DNA from: Arthrobacter pascens
GTDB lineage: Bacteria > Actinomycetota > Actinomycetes > Actinomycetales > Micrococcaceae
Length of the DNA: 64,000 bases
Reading direction: 5' to 3'
Assembly: GCF_017052465.1 (NCBI RefSeq)
Contig: NZ_JAFHKT010000151.1
Coordinates: 124,001-188,000, forward strand
Below, piece by piece: positions 27,763 to 38,842 of the stretch. The notes beneath the pieces are model-generated. The model was not told the DNA's origin, did not search any database, and saw only the letters and a program-made list of their open reading frames with translations. Both the position numbers and the translations under genes were made by a program. Every line of letters begins with the position of its first letter. The first letter of the stretch is position 1.

Positions 27763-29091
27763 CTAGCGCACCAGGCAGGGGCGCTTCGGGTCAAAGGACC
27801 AGCCGTCGATGTAATACTGCATGCCGATGCTGTCGTCGCGGGCGTCGAGACCGTGCTGCAGATACAGCTCGTGTGCCTTGCCCAGGGCGTCGCGGTCCAG
27901 TTCGATGCCGAGACCTGGTGCATCGGGAACCTCGATCGCGCCGTTCCTGATCTGAAGCGGGTCCTTGGTGAGGCCCTGGCCGTCCTGCCAGATCCAGTGC
28001 GTGTCCAGCGCCGTGATCTCGCCCGGTGCGGCCGCCCCGGTGTGCGTGAACATGGCAAGGGAGATGTCGAAGTGGTTGTTGGAGTGCGAGCCCCACGTTA
28101 GGCCGAACTCGTTGCACAGCTGCGCAACCCTCACAGAACCGTGCATGGTCCAGAAGTGCGGGTCTGCCAGGGGGATGTCGACGGCGTTGCTGCGGATTGC
28201 GTGCGACATTTCGCGCCAGTCCGTGGCGATCATGTTGGTGGCCGTCTTCAGGCCCGTGGCACGGCGGAATTCCGCCATGACTTCGCGCCCGGAGAAGCGC
28301 CCTTCCGCCCCGCAGGGATCCTCGGCGTATGCCACCACTCCCTGCATCCGCTTGCCGAGCCGGATGGCCTCCTCGAGGAGCCATCCACCGTTGGGGTCAA
28401 GGGTGACGCGGGCTTCGGGGAAGCGCTTGGCGAGTGCCGTGACAACGTCCACCTCGTCGTCGCCGGACAGCACGCCGCCCTTGAGCTTGAAATCGCTGAA
28501 TCCGTAGCGCTCCTGAGCTGCTTCGGCCAGGGCAACCACCGCTGCGGGGGTCATGGCCTCCTGCCGGCGCAGCCGCTCCCAGCGGTCAGCCGGTGCATCC
28601 TCGACCAGGTACGGCAGGTCCGTCCGGCGCCGGTCGCCGACGAAAAACAGGTAGCCGAGCATCGGGACCGAACTGCGCTGCTGTCCGTCGCCGAGCAGCT
28701 CCGCGACCGGGACTCCGAGGAACTGGCCGTGGAGGTCCAGCAGGGCCGATTCGACGGCGGTAACGGCGTGGACGGTGGTGCGGAGGTCGAAGGTCTGCAG
28801 TCCGCGGCCGCCTGCGTCGCGGTCGGCAAACTCCGCGGCGATCTCCCGCAGCAGGGACCGGTAGCGGGCCACCGGCTTGCCGCTGATAAGGGTTCCGGCT
28901 TCCTCGATGGTGGTGCGGATCTTCTCGCCGCCGGGAACCTCGCCAAGGCCGGTGCGGCCATCCGAATCCGTAATGATGACCACGTTGCGGGTGAAGAACG
29001 GCCCGTGGGCGCCGCTGAGGTTCATCAGCATGCTGTCGTGGCCCGCGACCGGAACGACTTCCACGCGGGCGACGGTTGGCTGGGCGCTCAT
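27763..29091 (-). CDS. gudD: D-glucarate dehydratase GudD
   Basis: 442-residue enolase-superfamily enzyme converting D-glucarate (and L-idarate) to 5-keto-4-deoxyglucarate. It follows E. coli GudD throughout: VAGHDSMLMNLSGAH, FADRDAGGRGLQTFDLRTT, MLGYLFFVG and C-terminal FDPKRPCLVR. Catalytic residues are KLK (202-204), DPN (232-234), Glu257, Asp310 in ADPHFW and His336 in SHSNNHFD. ATG 29091 overlaps the aldehyde dehydrogenase stop (ATGA). Third gene of the KdgD-KGSADH-GudD operon, which together gives alpha-ketoglutarate from glucarate. Confidence 0.96.
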   Translation of the reverse strand: MSAQPTVARVEVVPVAGHDSMLMNLSGAHGPFFTRNVVIITDSDGRTGLGEVPGGEKIRTTIEEAGTLISGKPVARYRSLLREIAAEFADRDAGGRGLQTFDLRTTVHAVTAVESALLDLHGQFLGVPVAELLGDGQQRSSVPMLGYLFFVGDRRRTDLPYLVEDAPADRWERLRRQEAMTPAAVVALAEAAQERYGFSDFKLKGGVLSGDDEVDVVTALAKRFPEARVTLDPNGGWLLEEAIRLGKRMQGVVAYAEDPCGAEGRFSGREVMAEFRRATGLKTATNMIATDWREMSHAIRSNAVDIPLADPHFWTMHGSVRVAQLCNEFGLTWGSHSNNHFDISLAMFTHTGAAAPGEITALDTHWIWQDGQGLTKDPLQIRNGAIEVPDAPGLGIELDRDALGKAHELYLQHGLDARDDSIGMQYYIDGWSFDPKRPCLVR

Positions 29092-30707
29092 GCGTTGACC
29101 TCTTCCTTTTCTTCGGCTTCGGCCTGGACAACTGTGCCGTCGATCCGGCGGTTGAGGTGCCAAGGGTTGGTGTCCTGCAGTGGTACGGGCAGGAGTTCCT
29201 GGGGGATGTTTTGGTAGGCGACGGGCCGGAGGAAGCGGTTGATGGCCAGGGTTCCGACGGAGGTGGTTTTGGTGTCGGAGGTTGCGGGGAAGGGGCCGCC
29301 GTGGACCATGGCGTGGCCGACTTCGACGCCGGTGGGCCAGCCGTTGACGATGATCCGGCCGACTTTTTGCTCGAGCGCGGGGATCAGGGGTGCGGCGGTG
29401 GGGTAGTCCTGTGCGGTGAGCTGCAGGGAAGCGGTGAGCTGGCCCTCGAGCCGGTGGATGGCGTCGAGGAGTTCCTCGGTGGTGGTGTAGCGGATCACCA
29501 GGGATGCGGCGCCGAAGATCTCTTCGTGGAGCACGTGGTTGGAGACGAAGTCTTGGACCTGGGTTCCGAAGATCGTGGGAGCAGGCGCGTTTTTCGTTGC
29601 ACCTTCGGTTCCGCGGCCGACGACGTCGACGCCGGCTGCGGAACCGAGCGCTTCGGCGCCGGCGTTCCAGGAGCCGGCGATGCCTTCGGTGAGCATGGTT
29701 TGGCCGGTGCAGGCGGAGACGGCGCGGGCGACGGCGGCGGCGAGTTTGTCGCCGGCCTCGCCGGTGGGGGCGAAGAGCAGGCCGGGGGAGGTGCAGAGCT
29801 GTCCGGAGCTGCCGGTGACGGCGGTGACGTACTGCTGGGCGAGGGCGTCGATGTGTTCGGCGGGGCCGGTCAGGGCGCCGGGGAAGACGAAGACCGGGTT
29901 CAGTGAGGACATTTCGGCGTAGACCGGGATGGGTTCGGGGCGGGCGGCGGCGGTGCGCATCAGGGCGATGCCGGCGGCTTGGGAGCCGGTGAAGCCGACG
30001 GCTTTGATGGCGGGGTCGGCGACGAGGGCCTGGCCGATGCTGGCGCCGGGGCCGTAGATCAGGGAGAACACGCCGGGGTGCAGCCCGGCGTCACGGACGG
30101 CTTTGATGATGGCGTGGCCGACGAGTTCGCTGGTGCCGGGGTGGGCGTTGTGGGCCTTGAAGACGACGGGGCATCCGGCGGCGAGGGCCGAGGCGGTGTC
30201 TCCTCCGGCGGTGGAGAAGGCCAGCGGGAAGTTGCTGGCGCCGAAGACGGCGACGGGGCCGAGCGGGATCTGGCGCTGGCGGATGTCGGCGCGGGGGAGC
30301 GGGGTGCGCTGCGGCAGGGCGGGGTCGATGCGGACGCCGCGGAAGTCGCCCTGGCGGACCACGGAGGCGAACAGGCGGAGCTGGCCGGTGGTGCGGGCGC
30401 GTTCGCCCTGCAGCCGGGCGGTGGGCAGGCCGGTTTCCTGGCCGGCGCGGATGATGAGTTCCTCGCCGATGGCCTCGATGTTGTCCGCGATGGCGTCCAG
30501 GAACCCGGCGTGCGTCTCGGGGTCCAGGGTGCTGAAGGACGGCAAGGCCTCGGCGGCTGCGGCGGTGGCTGCCGTGAGCTGGTCTTCGGTGATCAGCGTA
30601 TAGGCCGGTTCGAGCTGTTCGTTGGTGGCCGGGTTGAAGCCGAAGGCAGTCTTCCCCTCGCCGGCGACCTGCTGTCCGGCGATCAGTGAATGTCCGTTGA
30701 GTGTCAT
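29088..30707 (-). CDS. Alpha-ketoglutaric semialdehyde dehydrogenase
   Basis: 539-residue NAD(P)+ aldehyde dehydrogenase of the 2,5-dioxovalerate dehydrogenase group, last step of the oxidative aldarate path. It has the nucleotide-binding segment PLGPVAVFGASNFPLAF, the VGFTGSQAAG loop, Glu265 in YAEMSSLNPVFV and catalytic Cys305 in GSSGQLCTSPG. The longer C-terminus and the missing EXGGK form are typical of this subgroup. AGGACCAATC precedes ATG 30707, eight bases after the kdgD stop, and its end overlaps gudD by 4 bp. Confidence 0.94.
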   Translation of the reverse strand: MTLNGHSLIAGQQVAGEGKTAFGFNPATNEQLEPAYTLITEDQLTAATAAAAEALPSFSTLDPETHAGFLDAIADNIEAIGEELIIRAGQETGLPTARLQGERARTTGQLRLFASVVRQGDFRGVRIDPALPQRTPLPRADIRQRQIPLGPVAVFGASNFPLAFSTAGGDTASALAAGCPVVFKAHNAHPGTSELVGHAIIKAVRDAGLHPGVFSLIYGPGASIGQALVADPAIKAVGFTGSQAAGIALMRTAAARPEPIPVYAEMSSLNPVFVFPGALTGPAEHIDALAQQYVTAVTGSSGQLCTSPGLLFAPTGEAGDKLAAAVARAVSACTGQTMLTEGIAGSWNAGAEALGSAAGVDVVGRGTEGATKNAPAPTIFGTQVQDFVSNHVLHEEIFGAASLVIRYTTTEELLDAIHRLEGQLTASLQLTAQDYPTAAPLIPALEQKVGRIIVNGWPTGVEVGHAMVHGGPFPATSDTKTTSVGTLAINRFLRPVAYQNIPQELLPVPLQDTNPWHLNRRIDGTVVQAEAEEKEEVNA

Positions 30708-30715
30708 GATTGGTC

Positions 30716-31630
30716 CTAGGAGACGGTGGCGATGAGGGCTTTGAGGTCGGCGAGGTCCTGGGGAGCCAGGTTCTGCAGCGGCGGGCGGACTCCGCCCGCC
30801 GAGCGGCCGATGGCGTCCAGGCCGCCCTTGACGATGGACACGGAGTAGCCCTTCACCCGGTCGCGGATGTCCAGGTACGGGATCACGAAGTCGTTGAGCT
30901 TCTTGTTGACGGCGACCCGGTCCTGGTTGCGCACGTCCTGGTAGAAGTCGAGGGCGAACTGCGGGACGAAGTTGTACATGGCGCTGGAGTAGGTGCTCAT
31001 GCCCAGCTGCAGCAGCGGAAGGGCGAAGGTCTCTGCGGTGGGCAGGCCGCCGAGGTAGAACAGGCGGTCGCCGAGCTTGGCGTAGACGCGGGCATCGTGC
31101 TCGAGGTCGCCCACACCGTCCTTGAAGCCGATCAGGTTTTCGTGGCGGTCGGCCAGGGTGGCCACCGTGGTGTCCTTGTAGATCGCGTTGGCGCGGTTGT
31201 AGATGATCACGCCGAGCGACGTTGCCTTGCAGATGGCGCTGACGTGCTCGATCAGGCCGCCCTGGTCTGCTTCGGTCAGGTACGGCGGGAGGAGCAGGAT
31301 GCCCTCGGCACCCGCGGCTTCAGCAGCCCTAGCATTCTCAATGGCCTGGGCGGTCGAACCGCCGGCCGACGCCAGCACCGGTACGGTGTTGCCGACTTCC
31401 TCGACGGCGGCACGGACGACTCGTGCCGACTCGGCAGGCGTGAGGGAGAAGCCTTCGCCGGTGCCGCCGGCGGCGAAGAGACCGGCAACCGGATAGCTGG
31501 CCTGCCACGCGAGGTGCTTGCGGTAGTTTTCCTCGTCGAACTGCAGTTGTGCGTCGAAGGACGTGACCGGGAAGGAGAGCAGCCCGTTCTTGAGAGTGTC
31601 GGCAAGTTCCTGGGGCGAGTATTTGGCCAC
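30716..31630 (-). CDS. kdgD: 5-dehydro-4-deoxyglucarate dehydratase KdgD
   Basis: DHDPS-family enzyme that decarboxylates and dehydrates 5-keto-4-deoxyglucarate to alpha-ketoglutarate semialdehyde. The Schiff-base lysine is Lys170 in IGFKDGVGD, Tyr144 lies in IIYNRANAIY, and AAGGTGEGFSL fits the substrate loop. I set the start at GTG 31630: GGAGGA stands exactly seven bases before it, whereas ATG 31645 has no ribosome site. The resulting 304 residues equal the usual family length. First gene of the glucarate operon, with a putative LysR site about 70 bases upstream. Confidence 0.94.
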   Translation of the reverse strand: MAKYSPQELADTLKNGLLSFPVTSFDAQLQFDEENYRKHLAWQASYPVAGLFAAGGTGEGFSLTPAESARVVRAAVEEVGNTVPVLASAGGSTAQAIENARAAEAAGAEGILLLPPYLTEADQGGLIEHVSAICKATSLGVIIYNRANAIYKDTTVATLADRHENLIGFKDGVGDLEHDARVYAKLGDRLFYLGGLPTAETFALPLLQLGMSTYSSAMYNFVPQFALDFYQDVRNQDRVAVNKKLNDFVIPYLDIRDRVKGYSVSIVKGGLDAIGRSAGGVRPPLQNLAPQDLADLKALIATVS

Positions 31631-31701
31631 GGTGTGGTCCTCCATATCGGCGCCGCTTCGGTGCGGCGAATGAGTTCGTTCCTTCCACACTAGGGAGGCT
31701 T

Positions 31702-31729
31702 TTGATGCCTGTCTAAGTTCATTTTTGTA
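31702..31729. promoter_or_regulatory. Putative LysR operator of the kdgD-gudD operon
   Basis: The sequence starting GATGCCTGTCTAAG matches the LysR site at 32684-32711 (read in reverse) at 20 of 28 positions, including a shared GATGC-N-TGTCTAAG core. It is 71 bases upstream of the kdgD start with its GATG end towards kdgD, the same orientation to the target as the other two sites. Confidence 0.65.
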
Positions 31730-31777
31730 TGCATTGATACCGTCCTGGCATCATCCCTCTCGCTGCCGAACCTTGGT

Positions 31778-32662
31778 TCAGTTGTCGCCGAATTCCAGTG
31801 CGCGCAGCAGGCGGGACAGGGCAGGGTTCCGGATGTTGCGGTTCCAGATGGCGTGGAGTTCAACAGGATCCCCCACGCTGCTTTGCAGCGGCAGGAACTC
31901 GACCGCCTGGATGCCCAGCAGGGTTGCGGAGTGCGGGACGAAAGCCACGCCTCGTTTAGCGGCGACCAGCGAGACCATGGTGAGGATCTGGCTGACCGTA
32001 TGGATCACGTTGGCGTGCTGCACGGGGATCATGCGGACCACCAGGTCATAGAAGTATCGGGCCTTGGTTGGCGAGTGCATGATCAGGGGCTCGTTCTTGA
32101 GGTCCTCGTTGGTGATGTCCCGATCAAGGTCCGCCAGTGGATGGCCTGAGGGGACGGCCAGCACCATGGCTTCCCGGTACAGCAGGTGGGAATCGAAAAC
32201 CTCGCTGTCGAAGGGCGGGCGGGCGAGGCCAAGGTCCAGTTCGCCGGTCTGAAGGCCCATGATCTGCTCACCGGTGACAAGCTCCTGGAGGTCGATGTCG
32301 ACGTCGGGAAGGATTTCCGCGGCCTCCTCGAGCAGTGGCCCAAGGATGCTGAACCCGCTCGCGGCGGTAAATCCGATCCGCAGGTGCCCCGACCGGCCGG
32401 ACGCTATCCGCCGGGCAGTGACCGGTGCCCGTTCCGCCAAGGCGATCAGCCGCCGGGCCTCGTCCAGGAAGGCCCGGCCTGCCGGCGTCAGCTCGACCTT
32501 CCGGTTGTCGCGCTCAAGCAGTTCGGCGCCCACCGTTTTTTCAAGCTTCTGGATCTGCCGGCTCAGGGGCGGCTGGGTCATGTTGAGCCGCTCGGCTGCC
32601 CGGCCGAAGTGCAGTTCCTCGGCGACGGCGATGAAACCTGCCAACTGGTCGAATGTAAACAT
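31778..32662 (-). CDS. LysR-family regulator of glucarate utilisation
   Basis: 294 residues: HTH EELHFGRAAERLNMTQPPLSR, then the effector-binding domain. Paralogous to the regulator at 20241, with an almost identical recognition helix. It lies between the kdgD-gudD operon (same strand, downstream) and the tct operon (divergent), so it is placed to control both uptake and breakdown. Two putative binding sites flank it at 31702-31729 and 32684-32711. Confidence 0.93.
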   Translation of the reverse strand: MFTFDQLAGFIAVAEELHFGRAAERLNMTQPPLSRQIQKLEKTVGAELLERDNRKVELTPAGRAFLDEARRLIALAERAPVTARRIASGRSGHLRIGFTAASGFSILGPLLEEAAEILPDVDIDLQELVTGEQIMGLQTGELDLGLARPPFDSEVFDSHLLYREAMVLAVPSGHPLADLDRDITNEDLKNEPLIMHSPTKARYFYDLVVRMIPVQHANVIHTVSQILTMVSLVAAKRGVAFVPHSATLLGIQAVEFLPLQSSVGDPVELHAIWNRNIRNPALSRLLRALEFGDN

Positions 32663-32683
32663 GATGCCTTCCCGGTATCACCC

Positions 32684-32711
32684 GATGCACATTTGGGCTT
32701 AGACATGCATC
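32684..32711. promoter_or_regulatory. Putative LysR operator between LysR and tctC
   Basis: Read on the minus strand it starts GATGCATGTCTAAGCC and ends TGTGCATC; its ends GATGCA/TGCATC form an inverted repeat. It lies 21 bases upstream of the LysR start and 99 bases upstream of tctC, consistent with autoregulation plus activation of the transporter. Confidence 0.68.
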
Positions 32712-32810
32712 ATAGCGGCTCCCTACACTCGAGAAAGCGAACCGGCAGTGACCCGGTTCACAACTACTGATCGGGCACCCCCCGCCCCGCAGTGCAAACG
32801 AGGAGTTTCA

Positions 32811-33812
32811 ATGACGCACTTCCCCTCCCGCCGTTCCATTCTCGGAGCAGCATCCGCCGTCGCGCTTCTGGCCCTGACTGCCTGCGGCAATGTCGCGGGC
32901 GGCGGCGCGGATTCATCGAAGTACCCGAGCGGTCCGGTTAACCTGACGGTTGGCCAGGCGCCCGGCGGCAGCACCGACCTTATTGCCCGTGCCATTTCAG
33001 AAGGCGCGTCCAAGACCCTCGGCGCCCCGATGCCCGTGGTGAACAAGCCCGGCGCCAACGGTGCCCTGGCCTCCAAGGAGGTGGCGGGCAAGCCTGCTGA
33101 CGGCCAGAACCTGGTCCTGCTCAACGCTTCGCTGATCACCATCACTCCGCTGGCCGTGACCGCAGACGAGGCAGTCAACATTGATGATTTCGACGTCATC
33201 GCCGGCTTGTCCCAGGATGACTACGTGCTGATTGCCAGCGACAAGTCCGGCTTCAAGACCATCAAGGATGTGACCGGCGCCGGCCGCAACATCACGTTCG
33301 GCACCACCGGCGTGGGCACCGGAAGCCAGCTCGCCCAGACCGTGCTTTTCAAGCAGGCGAATGTTAAGGGCACCGACGTTCCCTTCGACAGCGGCAAGCC
33401 GGCACTGACCGCCGTGCTGGGCAACCAGGTGGAACTGGCAACCATCCAGCTCGGTGAGGCAATGCCGCAGATCAAGGCCGGCAAGGTTGCGCCGCTGCTG
33501 GTCTTCTCCGAGGAGCGCAACAGCTTCCTGCCGGACACGCCCACCGCGAAGGAATCGGGCTACGACGTTCCGGTCGCACAGTACCGGGCAGTCGCCGCAC
33601 CCAAGGGCACGCCGCAGGAGGTCAAGGACAAGCTGGTGGCAGCCTTCCAGGAGACCTTCAAGGCGGACGCTTACAAGGCATTCAACGAGCAGAACCTGCT
33701 GACGCCGAAGGAAATCTCCGGTGAGGAAGTTGTCACGCAGTGGAAGGAATACGCCGCGAAATACAAGGCCCTGGTGGAGAAATACAGCATCAGCCTCAGC
33801 GGAACGAAGTGA
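32811..33812 (+). CDS. tctC: Tripartite tricarboxylate transporter substrate-binding lipoprotein (TctC/Bug family)
   Basis: 333-residue extracytoplasmic binding protein. The signal sequence contains a twin-arginine-like SRRSILGAA and lipobox LTAC, so it is a lipoprotein. The Bug-family core is clear: VGQAPGGSTDLIARAIS, then VVNKPGANGALASKEVAGKPADG. AGGAGTTTCA precedes ATG 32811; the frame continues 21 codons upstream without a ribosome site. It starts the tctCBA-usp operon and probably captures D-glucarate, since the divergent LysR also faces the glucarate operon. Confidence 0.94.
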   Translation: MTHFPSRRSILGAASAVALLALTACGNVAGGGADSSKYPSGPVNLTVGQAPGGSTDLIARAISEGASKTLGAPMPVVNKPGANGALASKEVAGKPADGQNLVLLNASLITITPLAVTADEAVNIDDFDVIAGLSQDDYVLIASDKSGFKTIKDVTGAGRNITFGTTGVGTGSQLAQTVLFKQANVKGTDVPFDSGKPALTAVLGNQVELATIQLGEAMPQIKAGKVAPLLVFSEERNSFLPDTPTAKESGYDVPVAQYRAVAAPKGTPQEVKDKLVAAFQETFKADAYKAFNEQNLLTPKEISGEEVVTQWKEYAAKYKALVEKYSISLSGTK

Positions 33813-34354
33813 TTCCTGTGAAGCCAACACCCGCGGTGCCCGCAGTTCCCGACGGCGACCTGGACGATCTCACGCCGGAACAGTTGGCGGCACAGTGGGA
33901 AGAGGAAAAGCCGCCGGCCGCCGGGGCTCTGGCCAATGCGGCCTCGTCGCTGGTAGTTCTCGGCGTCGGCGTCGGCGCAGTCATCCTGTCGCTGGCGATG
34001 GGCCTGGGTACCCCGGCAGCCCCACAGCCCGGACTCTGGCCTTTCATGATCAGCTGCGTGATGGTGGCGCTGGGTCTCTTTCAGCTGGTCATCGGCCGGC
34101 ATAACCGCGACGCGGAGAAGTTCACCCGCATGTCCACGGCGCCCCTGACCGGCCTGGTGACCCTGGCCCTCATGGTCGCGCTGATGCCGACCATCGGATT
34201 CGAACTGCCGGCCCTGGCGCTGTGCATCGTCTGGATGCGGTTCCTGGGCAGCGAGACCTGGCGCTCCACGCTCGTGGTGAGTGCCGTCGTCGTCGGAGCG
34301 TTTTACGGGCTGTTTGTCCTGGCGCTCAACACATCCATCCCCCACCTCTTCTAG
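33809..34354 (+). CDS. tctB: Tripartite tricarboxylate transporter small membrane subunit TctB
   Basis: 181-residue membrane protein with a hydrophilic N-terminus and four hydrophobic segments, including PAAPQPGLWPFMISCVMVALGLFQ, typical of TctB. The start is GTG 33809 in a GTGA overlap with tctC (GTG 33818 is an alternative). It pairs with TctA in the symporter. Confidence 0.9.
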   Translation: MIPVKPTPAVPAVPDGDLDDLTPEQLAAQWEEEKPPAAGALANAASSLVVLGVGVGAVILSLAMGLGTPAAPQPGLWPFMISCVMVALGLFQLVIGRHNRDAEKFTRMSTAPLTGLVTLALMVALMPTIGFELPALALCIVWMRFLGSETWRSTLVVSAVVVGAFYGLFVLALNTSIPHLF

Positions 34355-34363
34355 GAGACACCC

Positions 34364-35896
34364 GTGGATTTTCTAAATCCCGTGATCAACGGATTTGCGG
34401 TTGTCCTGGAGCCGACAAACCTGCTGTACTGCCTGGTCGGCGTCGTGATCGGCATGCTCATCGGTGTGCTGCCAGGGCTTGGCCCGGCCGCCACCATCGC
34501 CATCCTTCTCCCGCTGACCTACAACGTGGAGCCGGTGACCGCCATCATCATGCTGGCCGGCATCTTCTACGGCGCGCAGTACGGCGGAACCATCACCTCG
34601 GTGCTGCTCCGGCTTCCCGGCGAGGCGTCTTCGGTGGTGACCGTCTTCGACGGCTATCAGATGGCCCGGCAGGGCAAGGCCGGGACCGCACTGGGACTGG
34701 CTTCCATCGGATCCTTCGTTGGCGGCACCGCCTCCATCATCGGCCTGACCTTCCTCGCCCCCATCGTGGCGAGTTTTGCTCTGGACTTCGGCGCGCCGGA
34801 GTACTCCGCCCTCGCACTGCTGGGCATCCTGCTGGTGGCAACGATCAGCAGCGGCGCGAAAACCAAGGCGCTCATCGCCGCGGCCCTCGGGCTGCTGCTC
34901 GCCACTGTGGGCCGAGACGTCTTCACCGGCGAGAGCCGCTTCACGTTTGGCAGCCTGGAGCTCGCCGACGGGATCGACTTCGTGCCGATCGCCATGGGCA
35001 TCTTCGGCCTTGGCGAGATTCTGTACAACCTCGAGGAACGCCACCGTGCCGCCAAAGCGCCGTCCAAGGTCGCCAATGTGTGGCCATCACGCAGCGACCT
35101 GAAGCAGGCCGCCGGTTCGATCGGACGCGGCTCCATCCTGGGCTTCTTCCTTGGCATCCTGCCGGGCGGCGGCGCCACGATCTCGTCCATGGCCTCCTAC
35201 GCCATGGAAAAGAAGCGGGCCAAGCAGCCCGAACGGTTCGGCAAGGGAGCGCCCGAGGGCGTTGCGGGGCCCGAGACGGCGAACAACGCGGCCGCCACGT
35301 CATCCTTCATCCCGCTGCTCACGCTGGGTATCCCGGCCAACGCCACGATGGCACTGATGTTCGGAGCGCTTCTCATCCAGGGTGTGACCCCTGGCCCGCA
35401 GTTGGTCGAGGAGAACCCGGACCTCTTCTGGGGCGTGGTGAACTCGATGTACATCGGCAACATCCTGCTGCTGATCATGAGCCTTCCGCTCGTTGGCCTG
35501 TTCGTGAAGATCCTGCGCGTCCGCGCCGCGATCCTCGCCCCCGTCACGGCACTGATCACCCTGCTCGGTGCCTACACGATCAATAACAGCATGTTCGATG
35601 TCACGCTTGTGGTGGTGTTCGGCGTCATCGGCTACCTGATGAAGAAGTTCGGCTTCGAGCCTGGCCCGCTGGTCCTGGCGTTCGTGCTGGGTTCGCTGCT
35701 GGAAAGCTCGCTCCGCCGCTCCCTGCTGGTCTTCGGCGGGGATCCGACGGGCTTCTTTGGCCGGCCGATCTCGGCCACGCTGCTCGCTGTGTTCGTCCTG
35801 GTGGCCGTGCTGCCGGGGATCCGCAGCCTGCTGGCAAAGCGCAGGGCGGCTGCTGTTGCAGAGCCCGGTACCGTACAAATCAAGGAGAAGGTATGA
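34364..35896 (+). CDS. tctA: Tripartite tricarboxylate transporter large membrane subunit TctA
   Basis: 510-residue transport subunit with about 11-12 membrane segments. It carries the two family motifs: GVVIGMLIGVLPGLGPAATIAILLP near the N-terminus and RGSILGFFLGILPGGGATISSMASYAMEKK mid-protein, followed by GVAGPETANNAAATSSFIPLLTLGIP. The start is GTG 34364 with AGGAG six bases upstream. The stop overlaps the usp start (ATGA). Confidence 0.95.
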   Translation: MDFLNPVINGFAVVLEPTNLLYCLVGVVIGMLIGVLPGLGPAATIAILLPLTYNVEPVTAIIMLAGIFYGAQYGGTITSVLLRLPGEASSVVTVFDGYQMARQGKAGTALGLASIGSFVGGTASIIGLTFLAPIVASFALDFGAPEYSALALLGILLVATISSGAKTKALIAAALGLLLATVGRDVFTGESRFTFGSLELADGIDFVPIAMGIFGLGEILYNLEERHRAAKAPSKVANVWPSRSDLKQAAGSIGRGSILGFFLGILPGGGATISSMASYAMEKKRAKQPERFGKGAPEGVAGPETANNAAATSSFIPLLTLGIPANATMALMFGALLIQGVTPGPQLVEENPDLFWGVVNSMYIGNILLLIMSLPLVGLFVKILRVRAAILAPVTALITLLGAYTINNSMFDVTLVVVFGVIGYLMKKFGFEPGPLVLAFVLGSLLESSLRRSLLVFGGDPTGFFGRPISATLLAVFVLVAVLPGIRSLLAKRRAAAVAEPGTVQIKEKV

Positions 35897-36297
35897 GCAT
35901 CATCGTCGGTTTCGTCCCCACGCCCGCCGGTGAGGCGGCCCTGAGCGCAGGTATCGCCGAAGCGCAGCTTCGGAAGCAGGACCTGGTGATCGTCAACTCC
36001 GCCCGCGAAGGGGCGCTGGTGGATAAGGCGGTGGCCCCGGAGGACGTACTTGCACGGGCCTCACGGCAGGCCGAGGAGGCAGGTGTGAAGGCGACGGTGA
36101 TCCAGCCGCCGTACCAGCACGACCTGGCGGACGAATTCCTCGAGGTCGCCCGCGAAGCCAACGCCTCGCTGATCGTCATTGGCCTCCGGCACCGGTCGCA
36201 GGTGGGCAAGTTCATCCTCGGTAGCCACGCGCAGCGGATCCTGATGCAGGCCGACCGTCCCGTGCTCGCCGTCAAGGCCGGCGACGGCCACTTCTAG
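35893..36297 (+). CDS. Universal stress protein (UspA family)
   Basis: 134-residue cytosolic Usp-fold protein with the C-terminal ATP-binding motif (VIGLRHRSQVGKFILGSHAQRILMQADRPVLAVK, a G-2X-G-9X-G-(S/T) pattern). Its ATG overlaps the tctA stop. Usp proteins coupled to secondary transporters (for example TeaD with TRAP) can modulate transport in response to ATP, so a regulatory role for TctCBA is a fair inference. Confidence 0.9.
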   Translation: MSIIVGFVPTPAGEAALSAGIAEAQLRKQDLVIVNSAREGALVDKAVAPEDVLARASRQAEEAGVKATVIQPPYQHDLADEFLEVAREANASLIVIGLRHRSQVGKFILGSHAQRILMQADRPVLAVKAGDGHF

Positions 36298-36313
36298 TCA
36301 TCCCCCACCGCAC

Positions 36314-36360
36314 GAGGCGGGCCGGCAACCCCACAGGGTTTCCGGCCCGCCTCTGTTTGT
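36314..36360 (+). terminator. Terminator of the tctCBA-usp operon
   Basis: Perfect 12-bp stem GAGGCGGGCCGG / CCGGCCCGCCTC with a 16-nt loop, followed by TGTTTGT on the plus strand, between convergent usp and the UvrA-like gene. Confidence 0.8.
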
Positions 36361-36381
36361 ACACGGAATCACTAACCGAGG

Positions 36382-38775
<2,394 letters not shown>

Positions 38776-38842
38776 CGTGTCTCCATCTGTTGATCGGGCG
38801 GCAATCGTCGTAGCGGCTCTGAGTTCCGGAGCGGGTTGGCGC

